A stretch of DNA of 64,000 nt. It comes from Acidobacteriota bacterium (GTDB taxonomy: Bacteria; Acidobacteriota; Terriglobia; Acidiferrales; UBA7541). How positions within the stretch are numbered: position 1 is the stretch's first letter; every line of letters begins with the position of its first letter. A program made the translations under genes and the position numbers. The notes beneath the pieces are model-generated. The model made no database searches, was not told the DNA's origin, and saw nothing but the letters and a program-made list of their open reading frames with translations. The stretch covers positions 50,750 to 114,749 of the forward strand of contig JABCZR010000020.1 of assembly GCA_013289585.1 (NCBI GenBank), given 5' to 3'. Below, in pieces: positions 1 to 9,500 of this stretch.

Positions 1-602
1 ACGAAGGCCAAAACATGCGAGAGAGCACCCGCCTGCTGCAACGCACTGCCATTTTTCGTGCTGATGAGTTGTTGCAGAAAGTAGCCGCGGACCAGTTGTT
101 GGGTAATCGTCGAGCCGCCTTGCGGAAACACCGCCGCGCGCTCCCCAGGATTCTCGCCGCCTGATCCTGCGAAGCGCGGCATCAACCCGCGAAGATTGAT
201 CTTCCCAAACAATCGCGGGAACACCGAATAATCCACTCCCGCGTGCGAGAAAAAATTCTCATCCTCGGCCGAAAGGATCGCCTCCCGCAGCACGTCGGGA
301 ATATCCTTATATTGAATGATCTCGCGCCGTTCCCTGCCCAGTTCGATGACCACCTGGCCATTTGCATCGTAAATATGTCCAATCGTGGGAGGTTCGAAGC
401 GGAGAAACGCTTCGAGGTCGGGCAAGTTCTTCCGGTTGTAGCTGATGTAGATCAGTCCGAAAAGGACCGCCACCATGGGCGCGGCGGCCAGCGCGGAAGC
501 AACGCGAACCCAGCGCTTCGCCTGGTATACCCTGCGTATGCCGGAAAATATTCTCGGAAAGGTCCAGGGAAACCGCAGAAAAAGTAACTGAGTTTTGAGC
601 AT
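1..602 (-). CDS. Class A penicillin-binding protein (PBP1A-type), N-terminal part, cut by the window edge
   Basis: Peptidoglycan glycosyltransferase/transpeptidase that polymerises glycan strands at the outer face of the inner membrane. Translating the minus strand from the ATG at 600-602 gives 200 codons running off the left edge; an in-frame TAA lies just upstream of this ATG. The protein has a short basic cytoplasmic start, one membrane segment (about residues 33-55) and the start of a GT51 glycosyltransferase domain. Diagnostic motifs are AILSAEDENFFSHAGVDY, which carries the catalytic Glu, and FPQGGSTITQQLVR. The transpeptidase domain lies outside the window. The motifs make the family certain; whether this is the main PBP1A or a paralogue cannot be seen. 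Confidence 0.93.
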   Translation of the reverse strand, partial: MLKTQLLFLRFPWTFPRIFSGIRRVYQAKRWVRVASALAAAPMVAVLFGLIYISYNRKNLPDLEAFLRFEPPTIGHIYDANGQVVIELGRERREIIQYKDIPDVLREAILSAEDENFFSHAGVDYSVFPRLFGKINLRGLMPRFAGSGGENPGERAAVFPQGGSTITQQLVRGYFLQQLISTKNGSALQQAGALSHVLAF

Positions 603-903
603 GTGAACAGCTTATAGACGGAGAACGGGCGGTCCCGAATCCTACTCCCGTTTCTCGCACAACTTTCTGGTGCCTGCTTGATCGAAGCATCCAGCCTCGC
701 ATATCGCGAGTTTACATTCTGTGCGATATGAGTCACATCAAGATCGCGCGTTACTCGCGGCTTTACCAATGGTTCGGCACTGCCGGGTTTCGAGGCCAAG
801 GAAAGAGACCGTGAGGAACGAAAGCTGATCGAACAGCGGGTCGTCACGCTTGTCAGCTATCAGCTGCCATGTCGAGGCCTATTTTCCGGAGAGCTTCACC
901 GCG
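603..903. other. Intergenic region without a recognised gene
   Basis: About 300 bases between the start of the PBP1A gene and the end of the small membrane protein gene, both on the minus strand. It should hold the PBP promoter. I see no convincing -35/-10 pair, RNA gene or repeat. The open frames here are short and out of register with the flanking genes. Confidence 0.4.
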
Positions 904-1287
904 TCATGGAAGGAAAAGAACAAGCGTATAAATCCCCAGCGTGGTCCCAAACGGAACTTCAGACACCGACAAAAAGGCTGCAATGAGAGCGAGGGTACGG
1001 GCTGGGCTTTGATTTGCCAAGAGCGCGACGCCCGCCAAAATCCCAAAAATCCCGCAGATAATAGACAGAACAATCAGGCCGGCGTAAACGATGTGAAAAT
1101 CACTCATCAACGCAAACGGATTGGCTACTCGACTCAGGAGGGCACCAAACATGACCGTGGCCGTTCCGCTGAAAAGAACCAGCCAGATTCCCACGACGAC
1201 GCGCAACACTCCATAAACCAGCCAGCAAACACCCAGGATTCGCCGATGATCGCCCGGATTGCCCGCCCTTACTTCACTCAACGGCAT
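904..1287 (-). CDS. Small four-helix membrane protein of unknown function
   Basis: A 127-residue protein with a short polar N-terminus (about 17 residues) and then four hydrophobic segments: around residues 18-40, 43-60, 65-90 and 95-125. It ends directly after the last hydrophobic stretch. I see no catalytic motif. It stands alone on the minus strand, more than 300 bases from either neighbour. The overlapping plus-strand frame (850-1455) is very polar and lacks protein-like patterning, so the minus strand is preferred. Its role cannot be told from the sequence. Confidence 0.72.
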   Translation of the reverse strand: MPLSEVRAGNPGDHRRILGVCWLVYGVLRVVVGIWLVLFSGTATVMFGALLSRVANPFALMSDFHIVYAGLIVLSIICGIFGILAGVALLANQSPARTLALIAAFLSVSEVPFGTTLGIYTLVLFLP

Positions 1288-1592
1288 TTCGTCTCCTGCT
1301 CATTCGTTCGCTCCACTGTTCCGATTACGCTTCAGTGGAAATGGTGTCAAGTGAAACTAGCACGAAATGAAACTAGTGTCGCACCGGCCGTTGGCGGGCG
1401 GCGCGGGCGAAGACGGGTTCAACGGGGATGGCGGGAAAGACAGCGGGCTGAATGACAGGAGATGAAGAACGGGTCTAAAGACCCGCCACTACAAGGTCAC
1501 CGCAGGGGCGCGGTGGACAAGCAGCGCGTTGCAGGCCATAATTTCTGTTTGGCGCCATAGCCGAGCATGGCGCCTATGACTGAGGAGGGGGA
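1288..1592. other. Divergent intergenic region with one palindromic repeat
   Basis: About 300 bases between two divergently transcribed genes. It should contain both promoters, but no clear sigma-70 boxes stand out. The one structured item is the palindrome at 1470-1485, listed separately. Bases 1370-1450 are G/C-rich and purine-skewed with no other feature. Confidence 0.4.
1470..1495. repeat. REP-like palindrome with a conserved tail
   Basis: CGGGTCT-AA-AGACCCG forms a perfect 7-bp stem (1470-1476 with 1479-1485), followed by CCACTACAAG. The same plan, a perfect stem around a very short loop and then a CACT/CTAC-type tail, recurs at 17476-17500 and 59207-59229; a palindrome without the tail lies at 20484-20507. 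There is no T-run, so it is not an ordinary terminator. Confidence 0.55.
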
Positions 1593-2492
1593 ATGAGCAT
1601 TTCTCCAAACGTACCGAGCCCGCAGGAATCGTATCAATACGAATCCGCGGGCACGCCGCGCTGGATTGGGATTCTGTTTGGCGTGGTGATCGCGGCTCTG
1701 GCCGTTCTTGGCTTTGCGGGTTACTCGACGCAATCCGGTTTGCGGCAGGACCTCGCCAAGCAGCAGGAACAGAACAAGATTCTGACCGCGCAACTGGATC
1801 AGGCCAACGCGCGCCTGGCCGAAATGAAAGGACACCTGGAAGTCACGGAACAGAAAGTCGGCATGACGCAGGCGGAAATCTCCAAGGCCCAGAGCCGCGC
1901 CGAATCCATCCGCAAGGAACAGCAGAACGCCGACCAGAAGCTGAGCGCGCAGCTTTCGCAGGCGCAGAAGGAAAACGAGGAAAAACTCGGCGCGGTGGCC
2001 ACGGAAGTCGGCGGCGCCAAGAAAGACATCGAAGCCACCAAGAACGACCTGGAAGCCACAAAAACCAAAATGGCCAGCGCCATGGGCGACATGAACGTGA
2101 TGAGCGGCCTGATCGCGCGCAACCGCGACGACCTGGAAGAATTGAAGCGCAAGGGCGACCGCAACTATTACGAATTCACTCTGCAGAAGTCCAAGACGCC
2201 GCAGCGCGTCGGGCCGGTGCAGGTCTCGCTGAACAAGACGGACCCGAGAAAATCGAAGTATACCGTCACGGTGATCGCCGACGACAAAACTATCGAAAAG
2301 AAAGACAAAACTTCGGGTGAGCCGGTGCAGTTTTATGTGGCGCACATGCGCGGCGCACCGTATGAACTGGTAGTTTTCGACGTCGGCAAAAACCAGATCT
2401 CCGGTTATCTGGCAACACCCAAGGATACGGGCACAGCGGCCGCTCCGGCCGCGGCCCCGCCGGCAGCAGCACCGGCAGCGAGCAAGCCATAA
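1593..2492 (+). CDS. Membrane-anchored coiled-coil protein, function unknown
   Basis: A 299-residue protein with a GGAGG-type ribosome site just before the ATG. After a 23-residue polar N-terminus comes one membrane helix (about 24-45), then a long heptad-rich coiled coil (about 50-190) rich in Gln, Glu, Lys and Ala, then a compact globular part (about 195-275), and last an Ala/Pro-rich tail. The topology suggests a cytoplasmic N-terminus and a periplasmic rod with a C-terminal domain. It could act as a spacer or scaffold in the envelope, but no family is recognised. A strong hairpin follows the stop codon, so it is probably transcribed alone. Confidence 0.82.
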   Translation: MSISPNVPSPQESYQYESAGTPRWIGILFGVVIAALAVLGFAGYSTQSGLRQDLAKQQEQNKILTAQLDQANARLAEMKGHLEVTEQKVGMTQAEISKAQSRAESIRKEQQNADQKLSAQLSQAQKENEEKLGAVATEVGGAKKDIEATKNDLEATKTKMASAMGDMNVMSGLIARNRDDLEELKRKGDRNYYEFTLQKSKTPQRVGPVQVSLNKTDPRKSKYTVTVIADDKTIEKKDKTSGEPVQFYVAHMRGAPYELVVFDVGKNQISGYLATPKDTGTAAAPAAAPPAAAPAASKP

Positions 2493-2522
2493 TACTTAGG
2501 ATTGCTAACAAGTTGGCTCACT

Positions 2523-2551
2523 GAGGCCGGTTCATTTCCTGAACCGGCCTC
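2523..2551 (+). terminator. Perfect 12-bp hairpin after the coiled-coil gene
   Basis: GAGGCCGGTTCA (2523-2534) pairs perfectly with TGAACCGGCCTC (2540-2551) around a 5-base loop, 31 bases after the stop codon. The stem is strong, but no T-run follows, so it may stop transcription weakly, or only protect the 3' end of the message. Confidence 0.6.
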
Positions 2552-2701
2552 GCCCATTCTGCAAGAAGTCTTCCCGCCCGCTTCCGCAGACCTGTTCCGC
2601 GTTCTGGAAACAACGCGTGGGACAAGGCTTCTGTCTTTTTCGCACCGGCGCTAGCATGGAAAGTGAAAAACTTTCATGCCACCTGGCTCTGGAGCGGTCC
2701 A

Positions 2702-4480
2702 ATGAAATCCATACGCATTCGAACCCTTCTCGCGACAGCGATGCTTGCGATTACTCTCCTCGGCGTGGGGACCAGCCCTGCGCGCGCGCAAGCTCCGCTG
2801 GAGCCCGGGCAACTGCCGTCGCACACGGTGTTCTACCTGAACTGGCGCGGCGCTCCCGCGCCGGACGTTCGAAAGGCCAACTCCCTGCTGGCGCTATGGG
2901 ATGATCCGGACTTTGCGCCGGCGCGCTCGGCGCTGGCCACGAATATGCTCAACTCTTCGCAGGAGAAATCAGAGGCAGCGAAATTGACTCCGGAAGAGAT
3001 CCAGGAATACGCGTCGCTGCTGGAAAATGGATTCACGCTCGGTTATTTGAGCGAACCCGCCAAGCATGCCGCAGCAAATGCCGCCGCTGCGAAAGAAGCC
3101 AAAGTCCCGGCGTGGAATGGCATGTTTTTTGTGTATGACCGTACCGGCAAAGAGCTCCTGCTGACAAAAGCGATCCTGCGTGTGCGCGCGCAGCAAAAAG
3201 ATGTGCCAAATCTTTCGCAAGTCACTCTCGGAGGCGTGGCGGTCCTCAAGTCCGAAGGAAAAAGCGGGGTCACCTACTGGGCGGAACACGGGAAGTACGC
3301 GGCCAGCGCGAGCGAGCGCTCGGTGATGGAAGAAATCCTGGCGCGCCTGGACGGCAAAGCTCCCGCGGCGGCGTCGCTGGCGCAAACTCCGGCGTATCAG
3401 GAAGCGCAGCCGATTGCCGGGAGCGGTATGCTGGACTTTTTCGTGGGCATCCCGGACCTGAAAGAAATGGCATCGGATTCGAACGCCAGCAGCATGAAAG
3501 TGCGCCCGCTGCTCGACGCGGCGAAGCTCGAAGCGATTCATTCGATCTGTGGCCACGTTACGCTCGAGGGCGCGAAAACGCGAATTCAAGCGGCAATATT
3601 GGGCGATGCGGCGCCCGGAACGCCGTTTGACATCTGGTCCTCCGGCCAATCAACGCCGGCTTCGCTGGCGCTGGTTCCCGCGGATGCGATTTCCTACAGC
3701 TTCGCGGAAATTAATTTCATGGGCGTTTACGATATCGTGAAGCGCGTGGCGCGCGCGGCTTTTCCGCAGGGACAGCAGGGCAACGCGGATCTGCTCGATA
3801 CCATGGCGCAAGCGCGGCTGGGAATGCCGCTGACGGATGCTATCGGATTGCTCAGCGGAGAATTCGCTTCGATGCAATCCAATCCGTCGATGGACAGCGC
3901 CAAGCAAGTGTATTTCTTCGGGATTCGAAAGAAGCCTGAGGCACTGAAACTGCTGCGCTCGGTTTTCGGGGATCAACTGACGTCGGAACGCAGCGAGGGC
4001 GAGACAACTTTCGTGAAGATTTCCCTGGGCGGAAAGCAGGGGAGCGCGGGCGTTGCGCAATGGAATTTTTTCAATCTGGCGGTGACACCCGACATGATCA
4101 TTGGAGCCTCGCGCACGGAGACGATTCGTGAAGTGCTTGCAAACCGGGCCAAGGGCGCGGGATTCGCGAGCCTCGCCGGCGTGCCGCAATTTCAAGCGGG
4201 CCGGGCGCAGTTCCAGGAAAAAGTCAACGGCCTGAGTTATTTCGATTTTCAAAAAGTGGACTGGCCGGCCGCGAAAGAACATTGGATGGAAGAAGCAAAG
4301 AAGAACTCCACGGCAAAAAGCCTGGATCCCGCGCAAAAATCGGCCCCGACTGCCACTAGCACGGGAATGGACTGGCTCGCACAAGTGAATCCGCAGGTGT
4401 TTTCGCGACACCTGCATTATTCGTCGAGCGTTTCTTGGAAAGACGCCAAGGGAATCCATTGGGACCAGTGGCTGCAGTAG
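2702..4480 (+). CDS. Secreted DUF3352-like protein
   Basis: A 592-residue exported protein. I start it at the ATG at 2702 because GGAG precedes it and because this gives a standard signal peptide (basic MKSIRIR, hydrophobic core, cleavage near ARA-QA). The longer frame from 2663 would put 13 odd residues in front. The mature protein opens with a LPSHTVFYLNWRG stretch and has repeating alpha/beta units, which resemble the DUF3352 group of envelope proteins. No catalytic residues are visible. The VWFA gene follows after 7 bases, so the two are probably cotranscribed and may act together outside the cytoplasm. Function unknown. Confidence 0.75.
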   Translation: MKSIRIRTLLATAMLAITLLGVGTSPARAQAPLEPGQLPSHTVFYLNWRGAPAPDVRKANSLLALWDDPDFAPARSALATNMLNSSQEKSEAAKLTPEEIQEYASLLENGFTLGYLSEPAKHAAANAAAAKEAKVPAWNGMFFVYDRTGKELLLTKAILRVRAQQKDVPNLSQVTLGGVAVLKSEGKSGVTYWAEHGKYAASASERSVMEEILARLDGKAPAAASLAQTPAYQEAQPIAGSGMLDFFVGIPDLKEMASDSNASSMKVRPLLDAAKLEAIHSICGHVTLEGAKTRIQAAILGDAAPGTPFDIWSSGQSTPASLALVPADAISYSFAEINFMGVYDIVKRVARAAFPQGQQGNADLLDTMAQARLGMPLTDAIGLLSGEFASMQSNPSMDSAKQVYFFGIRKKPEALKLLRSVFGDQLTSERSEGETTFVKISLGGKQGSAGVAQWNFFNLAVTPDMIIGASRTETIREVLANRAKGAGFASLAGVPQFQAGRAQFQEKVNGLSYFDFQKVDWPAAKEHWMEEAKKNSTAKSLDPAQKSAPTATSTGMDWLAQVNPQVFSRHLHYSSSVSWKDAKGIHWDQWLQ

Positions 4481-4487
4481 AAGCGCG

Positions 4488-5519
4488 ATGCAGCCTAATC
4501 GTTTTTTTGGGTGGGCGCTACGCGCAGCCGTCCCGTTGTTCGCGGGAGTGTTGTGGCTGTCTTCGCTAGATTACGCGCGGGAAAATCCACAGGAAAACTC
4601 GCAGGCCATTCGAATCCATGTTGAGCGAGTAAATGTCGGCGTCATCGTCACCGATCCCAGCGGGAAATTCGTGGAAGGATTGCGCCGCGAAAACTTTCAC
4701 ATTTTTGATAATGGTGTCGAACAACCGCTGACGGATTTCGCCACCATCGAGGAGCCGGCGCAGGTGCTGATGCTCATCGAGGCGGGCCCTGCAGTTTATC
4801 TTCTGGAGGGTGGCCATCTGCAGGCTGCGTTGGGGTTGCTGAGCGGGTTGTCTCCCGAGGATCGCGTCGCGGTGGTGAAATATGCGGATGCGCCACAGAC
4901 ACTCCTCGATTTCACTCCGGACAAGCAGGCCGCGGTGGCGGCCTTTGGACACTTGCGATTCAACCTGGGGTTCGGTTCGCTGAATTTGACGGCGAGCGTT
5001 TCGAAAGTTATCGAATGGCTTGCGAGCGTGCAGGGAAAAAAGAGCATTGTTTTGCTCTCCACGGGTGTGGACACTTCGCCTTCGAATGAATCAGTCAGAG
5101 CGATACAACAGCTCAAAATTGGCGACGTCCTCCTTTTTACAGTTTCGCTGAAAGGCGGGCTGCAGCCTGCGCAGCCCGCAAATAAGAAAAAATCGCAGCC
5201 CGCCAGCTCCAGCAGGACGGCTCAGCAATTCGAACAAGCGGACCAACTTTTGAAAGCGATGGCGGATTCCACCGGTGGGCGTGCTTATTTCCCTGGGAAC
5301 GCCAAAGAATTCGACGCCGCGTATGCGGAGATCGCGCAACTGGTCCGTCACGAATACAGCCTGGCGTTCGCGCCGCCCACGAGCGACGGCATGGTGCACA
5401 CCATCGAAGTCCGTGTCGACGTCCCGAAGCCCTCAGCTGCGAACGGGCCAGCGCCTTCGTATCGTATCGACCATCGCCAGGCGTATCTCTCTCCCGCACC
5501 GGCCGCATCAGCCAAGTAA
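4488..5519 (+). CDS. VWFA domain protein of the acidobacterial type
   Basis: A 343-residue secreted protein with an N-terminal hydrophobic signal segment (about residues 7-27). Next comes the block FRVNVGVIVTD-like/VEGLRRENFHIFDNG typical of the 'VWFA-related Acidobacterial domain' (TIGR03436), then a von Willebrand A fold to about residue 300. The metal-site motif DxSxS is replaced by IEAGPAVYL near residues 95-105, so metal-dependent ligand binding is doubtful. Residues around 225-245 form a Lys/Ser/Gln-rich linker. It starts 7 bases after the DUF3352-like gene. Members of this family are numerous in Acidobacteriota; their partners are unknown. Confidence 0.85.
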   Translation: MQPNRFFGWALRAAVPLFAGVLWLSSLDYARENPQENSQAIRIHVERVNVGVIVTDPSGKFVEGLRRENFHIFDNGVEQPLTDFATIEEPAQVLMLIEAGPAVYLLEGGHLQAALGLLSGLSPEDRVAVVKYADAPQTLLDFTPDKQAAVAAFGHLRFNLGFGSLNLTASVSKVIEWLASVQGKKSIVLLSTGVDTSPSNESVRAIQQLKIGDVLLFTVSLKGGLQPAQPANKKKSQPASSSRTAQQFEQADQLLKAMADSTGGRAYFPGNAKEFDAAYAEIAQLVRHEYSLAFAPPTSDGMVHTIEVRVDVPKPSAANGPAPSYRIDHRQAYLSPAPAASAK

Positions 5520-5622
5520 TCCTTAGCAGAAATCTTTCGCGATAGTAGAATCGATGGCCTATTGGCGCTGATGTAGTAGATTGTGCTGGCGACAGAGAAC
5601 CATTTCGTATGCGGAGGCAGCA

Positions 5623-6516
5623 GTGGCACTCGCGATTACAGGTCTTTCCAAGACTTACCCGAACGGTGTAACGGCTCTTAAGAACCTATCACTCACGATT
5701 GGGAACAGCATGTTTGGGCTTGTGGGGCCAAACGGCGCCGGCAAGAGTTCCCTGATGCGTACTATCGCCACACTGCAGGACCCGGACTCCGGCTCCATCG
5801 AACTCGATGGCATCGACGTGCTGAGGCAGAAAGACGAGGTCCGGCGCATCCTGGGCTACCTGCCGCAGGAATTCGGCGTCTACCCCAAGATATCTGCCCT
5901 GGACATGCTGCAACACATCGCCGTGATGAAGGGGATGACTTCCGCGGGCCAGCGCAAGGAGACGGTGGAGGCGCTGCTGCAACAGACCAATTTGTGGGAG
6001 GTCCGCAAGAAAGCGCTTTCCACGTTTTCAGGGGGAATGAAGCAGCGGTTTGGCATCGCGCAGGCGCTGCTCGGCAATCCTCGGCTGATTATTGTTGACG
6101 AACCCACAGCCGGGCTGGACCCCGCTGAGCGCAATCGCTTTCTGAACTTACTTTCCTCGCTGGGCAGCGACCGAACCGTGATCCTATCGACGCACATCGT
6201 CGATGACGTGCGCCAGCTGTGCCCGCGCATGGCCATCATCGCCTCTGGCGAGGTACTTCTGGAGGGCCCGCCAAATGAAGCCCTTGCCGCTCTCGATGGC
6301 AAGATCTGGTCAAAGGTGGTCGCCACGAACGACGAAATGCGCGCTTTGGAAACGCAAGTTCACATGATCTCGACGCACCTCGTTGGCGGACAGCACGAAG
6401 TGCGCGTGTACGCTGACGGTTCACCCGGGAGCACTTTCCGCCCGGTGGATTCCAGCCTCGAAGACGTTTACTTTCTTAACCTTTCGCAACAGGCCAAGCG
6501 GCAGCTTCCGAATTAA
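5623..6516 (+). CDS. ABC transporter ATP-binding protein
   Basis: A 297-residue ATPase of the ABC-2/CcmA type. GTG at 5623 is chosen because GGAGG lies 8 bases upstream and the product then begins at the usual beta-strand ALAITGLSKTYPNG. Walker A is GPNGAGKSS, the Q-loop region contains YLPQEFGVYPK, the signature is FSGGMKQRFGIAQAL, Walker B is LIIVDEPTAGLDP and the H-loop is STHIV. All are intact. The next gene, 24 bases downstream, is its membrane partner, so it should drive that permease/peptidase fusion. Confidence 0.95.
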   Translation: MALAITGLSKTYPNGVTALKNLSLTIGNSMFGLVGPNGAGKSSLMRTIATLQDPDSGSIELDGIDVLRQKDEVRRILGYLPQEFGVYPKISALDMLQHIAVMKGMTSAGQRKETVEALLQQTNLWEVRKKALSTFSGGMKQRFGIAQALLGNPRLIIVDEPTAGLDPAERNRFLNLLSSLGSDRTVILSTHIVDDVRQLCPRMAIIASGEVLLEGPPNEALAALDGKIWSKVVATNDEMRALETQVHMISTHLVGGQHEVRVYADGSPGSTFRPVDSSLEDVYFLNLSQQAKRQLPN

Positions 6517-6540
6517 GCTGGAGCACATAGAGGATCCGAC

Positions 6541-9500
6541 ATGGCACTCTTTTGGGAGTTTTTCACCTTCGAGCTGAAGTTTCGATTCAAGAGCCTGTCC
6601 ACATATGTTTACTTTATCGTATGGCTGATGTTTTCGTTTCTGAACGTGGCGTCCGAAAGCTTCGGTCCCGTGGGCAATAGTAACGGCAAGATCCTGCTGA
6701 ACGGCCCATGGGCCAACGCTTACAACGACATCGGCGCCGCGCTTTTCGGCATCATTATTATTGCGGCGATCTTTGGGACATCGATCCTGCGCGACTTCCA
6801 GCGGGACACCTACCAGATCCTCTTTACCCAGCCGATCTCGAAATTCGCGTATCTTGGCGGACGCTGGGCAGGGTCCTTTGTCACCGCGGTGTTCGCATTC
6901 TCCGGCACGATGTTTGGCACTTTCCTCGGCACGTTCGCGCCCTGGGCAGACCATACGCGCATCGGACCAAATCATCTCTGGACCTACCTTCAGCCTTTTC
7001 TATCCATCCTGGTGGTGCAGATCTTTTTCCTTGGGTCTGTATTCTTCGCGGTCGCCGCACTCACCCGCAAGCTGTTCATCGTTTATCTCCAGGGTGTGGC
7101 GCTGTTCATGGTGTACATCATCGGGATCACAGTGTTCTCGGCGACGCGGTCGCTGGAGCGCTTCTGGTCGGGGATCCTTGATCCCGTTGGCTTCATACTG
7201 TTCGACGACGTTACGCGCTACTGGACAGTCATTGAGAAGAATACGATGCTGGTGACTTGGTCGCCGGCGCTCTCGGGCGGCGTGTTGCTTTACAACCGTC
7301 TCCTCTGGCTCGCTGTTGGCCTTGTCTCACTTCTTGCCACGTGGGCGCTCTTTCCGATGTCCGTGGAGGCTCTGACGGCGAGGTCGCAGGGCCGGCGCGC
7401 CGCCAAAGCGAAACAACAGGAACTCACGGAAGCCCAGCCCGTGCGATCCCTGGTCACCGCGCAGCTTCCCGATGTGCATCAGGCGTTTACACCCGGCACC
7501 ACGTTTTCCCAATACATCTCACTCACACGGCTTCGACTGCGAAACATTGTCCGTGACATACCGTTCTGGGGAATGGTGGCGCTGCTGATCGCATTTGGAA
7601 TCAATAATGGCCATTTTGCGGGACGCGTCGCCGGACGAAACATCTGGCCAGTCACATACTTGATGGTGCAGGCTGTCGAGGGCAGCGCGCTCCTTTTCCT
7701 ATACATTGTCGCCACCCTGTATGCCGCGGAACTGTTGTGGCGGGAGCGCGACACGCACTTCGATGGCATCCATGATGCACTGCCGATGCGCGAATCCACC
7801 GACTGGCTTTCCCGCCTGACAGCCATCATCGTCGTCGAACTCACCCTCCTGACAGTCGCGATGTTCGTCGGCATAGTGATGCAGACAGTCGCCGGTTACT
7901 ACCATTACGAGCTCCTCCAGTATTTCAAGGAACTCTACATCGTGACGTTTCCGCAAGTCCTGGCGTTCACGCTGCTCGCGCTGTTCGTGCAGACGATCGT
8001 CTCCAACAAGTTTGTGGGCCACGGCATCGTAATTGGCTTGTTCGTGCTGATGCCTATCCTCTATGGATTTGGGTGGGAGAACACGCTGTACCTGGTCGGC
8101 CAGACACCCACGTACACGTACTCCGACATGAACGGTTACGGGCACTTTGTGCCTGCGTTGTTTTGGGCGATTACTTACTGGCTGGCGATCACCGCCGTGC
8201 TGGGAGTGCTGTGCATCGCGCTGGCCCGCCGCGGAGCGGAGGACTCCTTGCGGGCGCGCGCCCGCGCCGCCTTTCGGCTGGCGCCGCGACTGGCGCCACT
8301 CGGCTTACTTTTCGTAATCATTGCGGCCTGCGCCGGGGCCTGGTACTTCTACAATGCTCACGTCCTGAACGAGTATCTGGACTCCAAGGCGCGCCGCCAG
8401 ATCCAGGCCGGCTATGAACGGCAGTTCAAGCAGTACGAAAATCTGCTGCAGCCCAAGGTCACGGCAGTCGATACCACCATTAACATCTATCCCGAGCGCC
8501 GTTCTTTCGACGGAAACGTACGATTCACGCTCCAGAACAAGAGCAAAGAGCCGATCACTCAAGTCCATGTGACCGATCAGAGGCAGTCGGTGACGAACCT
8601 CCAGTTTGATCGCCCCTTTCGGCTCGTCAGCTCTGCGCCGCGCGGTATCTACTCTATCTATGCCCTTGAGCAGCCGTTGGCGCCGGGCGAAATCCTAACG
8701 CTCACCTGCAACGTCGGGCACCAGACCCGAGGGTTCCGCGACGGCAACGAGCCTCCCGAGTTCGCCTACAACGGTACATTCTTTGATTCCGACTACCTTC
8801 CCTACATCGGCTATAACCCCAATATCGAGCTTGACGATCCGCGCCGGCGGCGCGAAGAGAAACTTCCGGACCTCGAAGAAATGGCCCACCGGGGTGACCC
8901 CACTCATTCGGTAGACAATATCTTCACGCGGGAGTCCGACTGGATCACCTACCACACGGTCGTCAGCACCTCAGCGGACCAGATTGCCATTGCGCCCGGA
9001 TATCTGCAGCGCGAGTGGCAAGACAGTGGGCGCCGCTTCTTCGAGTACAGCCTGGGCTCGACGCACATCCTGGACTTCTTCTCCTACATTTCCGCCCGCT
9101 ACCAGGTGCGAAAAGAGATGTACCACGGACCCAATGGTGACGTCGCGCTCGAGATCTATTACGATCCTGCTCACACCTACGACCTCGATGACATGCTGGC
9201 GAGCGCACGCGCTGGACTCGATTACTACCAGCGTGTCTATAGTAACTACCAGTTCACGCAGTTCCGCATCCTGGAGTTCCCGCGCTACAGAACATTCGCG
9301 CAGTCCTTCCCCAACACTATCCCGTACTCGGAAGGCATTGGCTTCATCGGCCGGATCCTCAAGCCAACGGACATCGACTTCACCTATTTCGTGACGGCCC
9401 ACGAGCTCGGCCACCAATGGTGGGGACACCAGCTTGTTGGGGCCAATGTTGAAGGTTCCAACATGATGTCGGAAAGCCTCGCGGAGTACTCCGCGCTGCA

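Noticed and set aside
850..1455. A 201-residue plus-strand frame
   Set aside because: Very polar and without fold-like order; the minus-strand membrane protein in the same place has regular helices.
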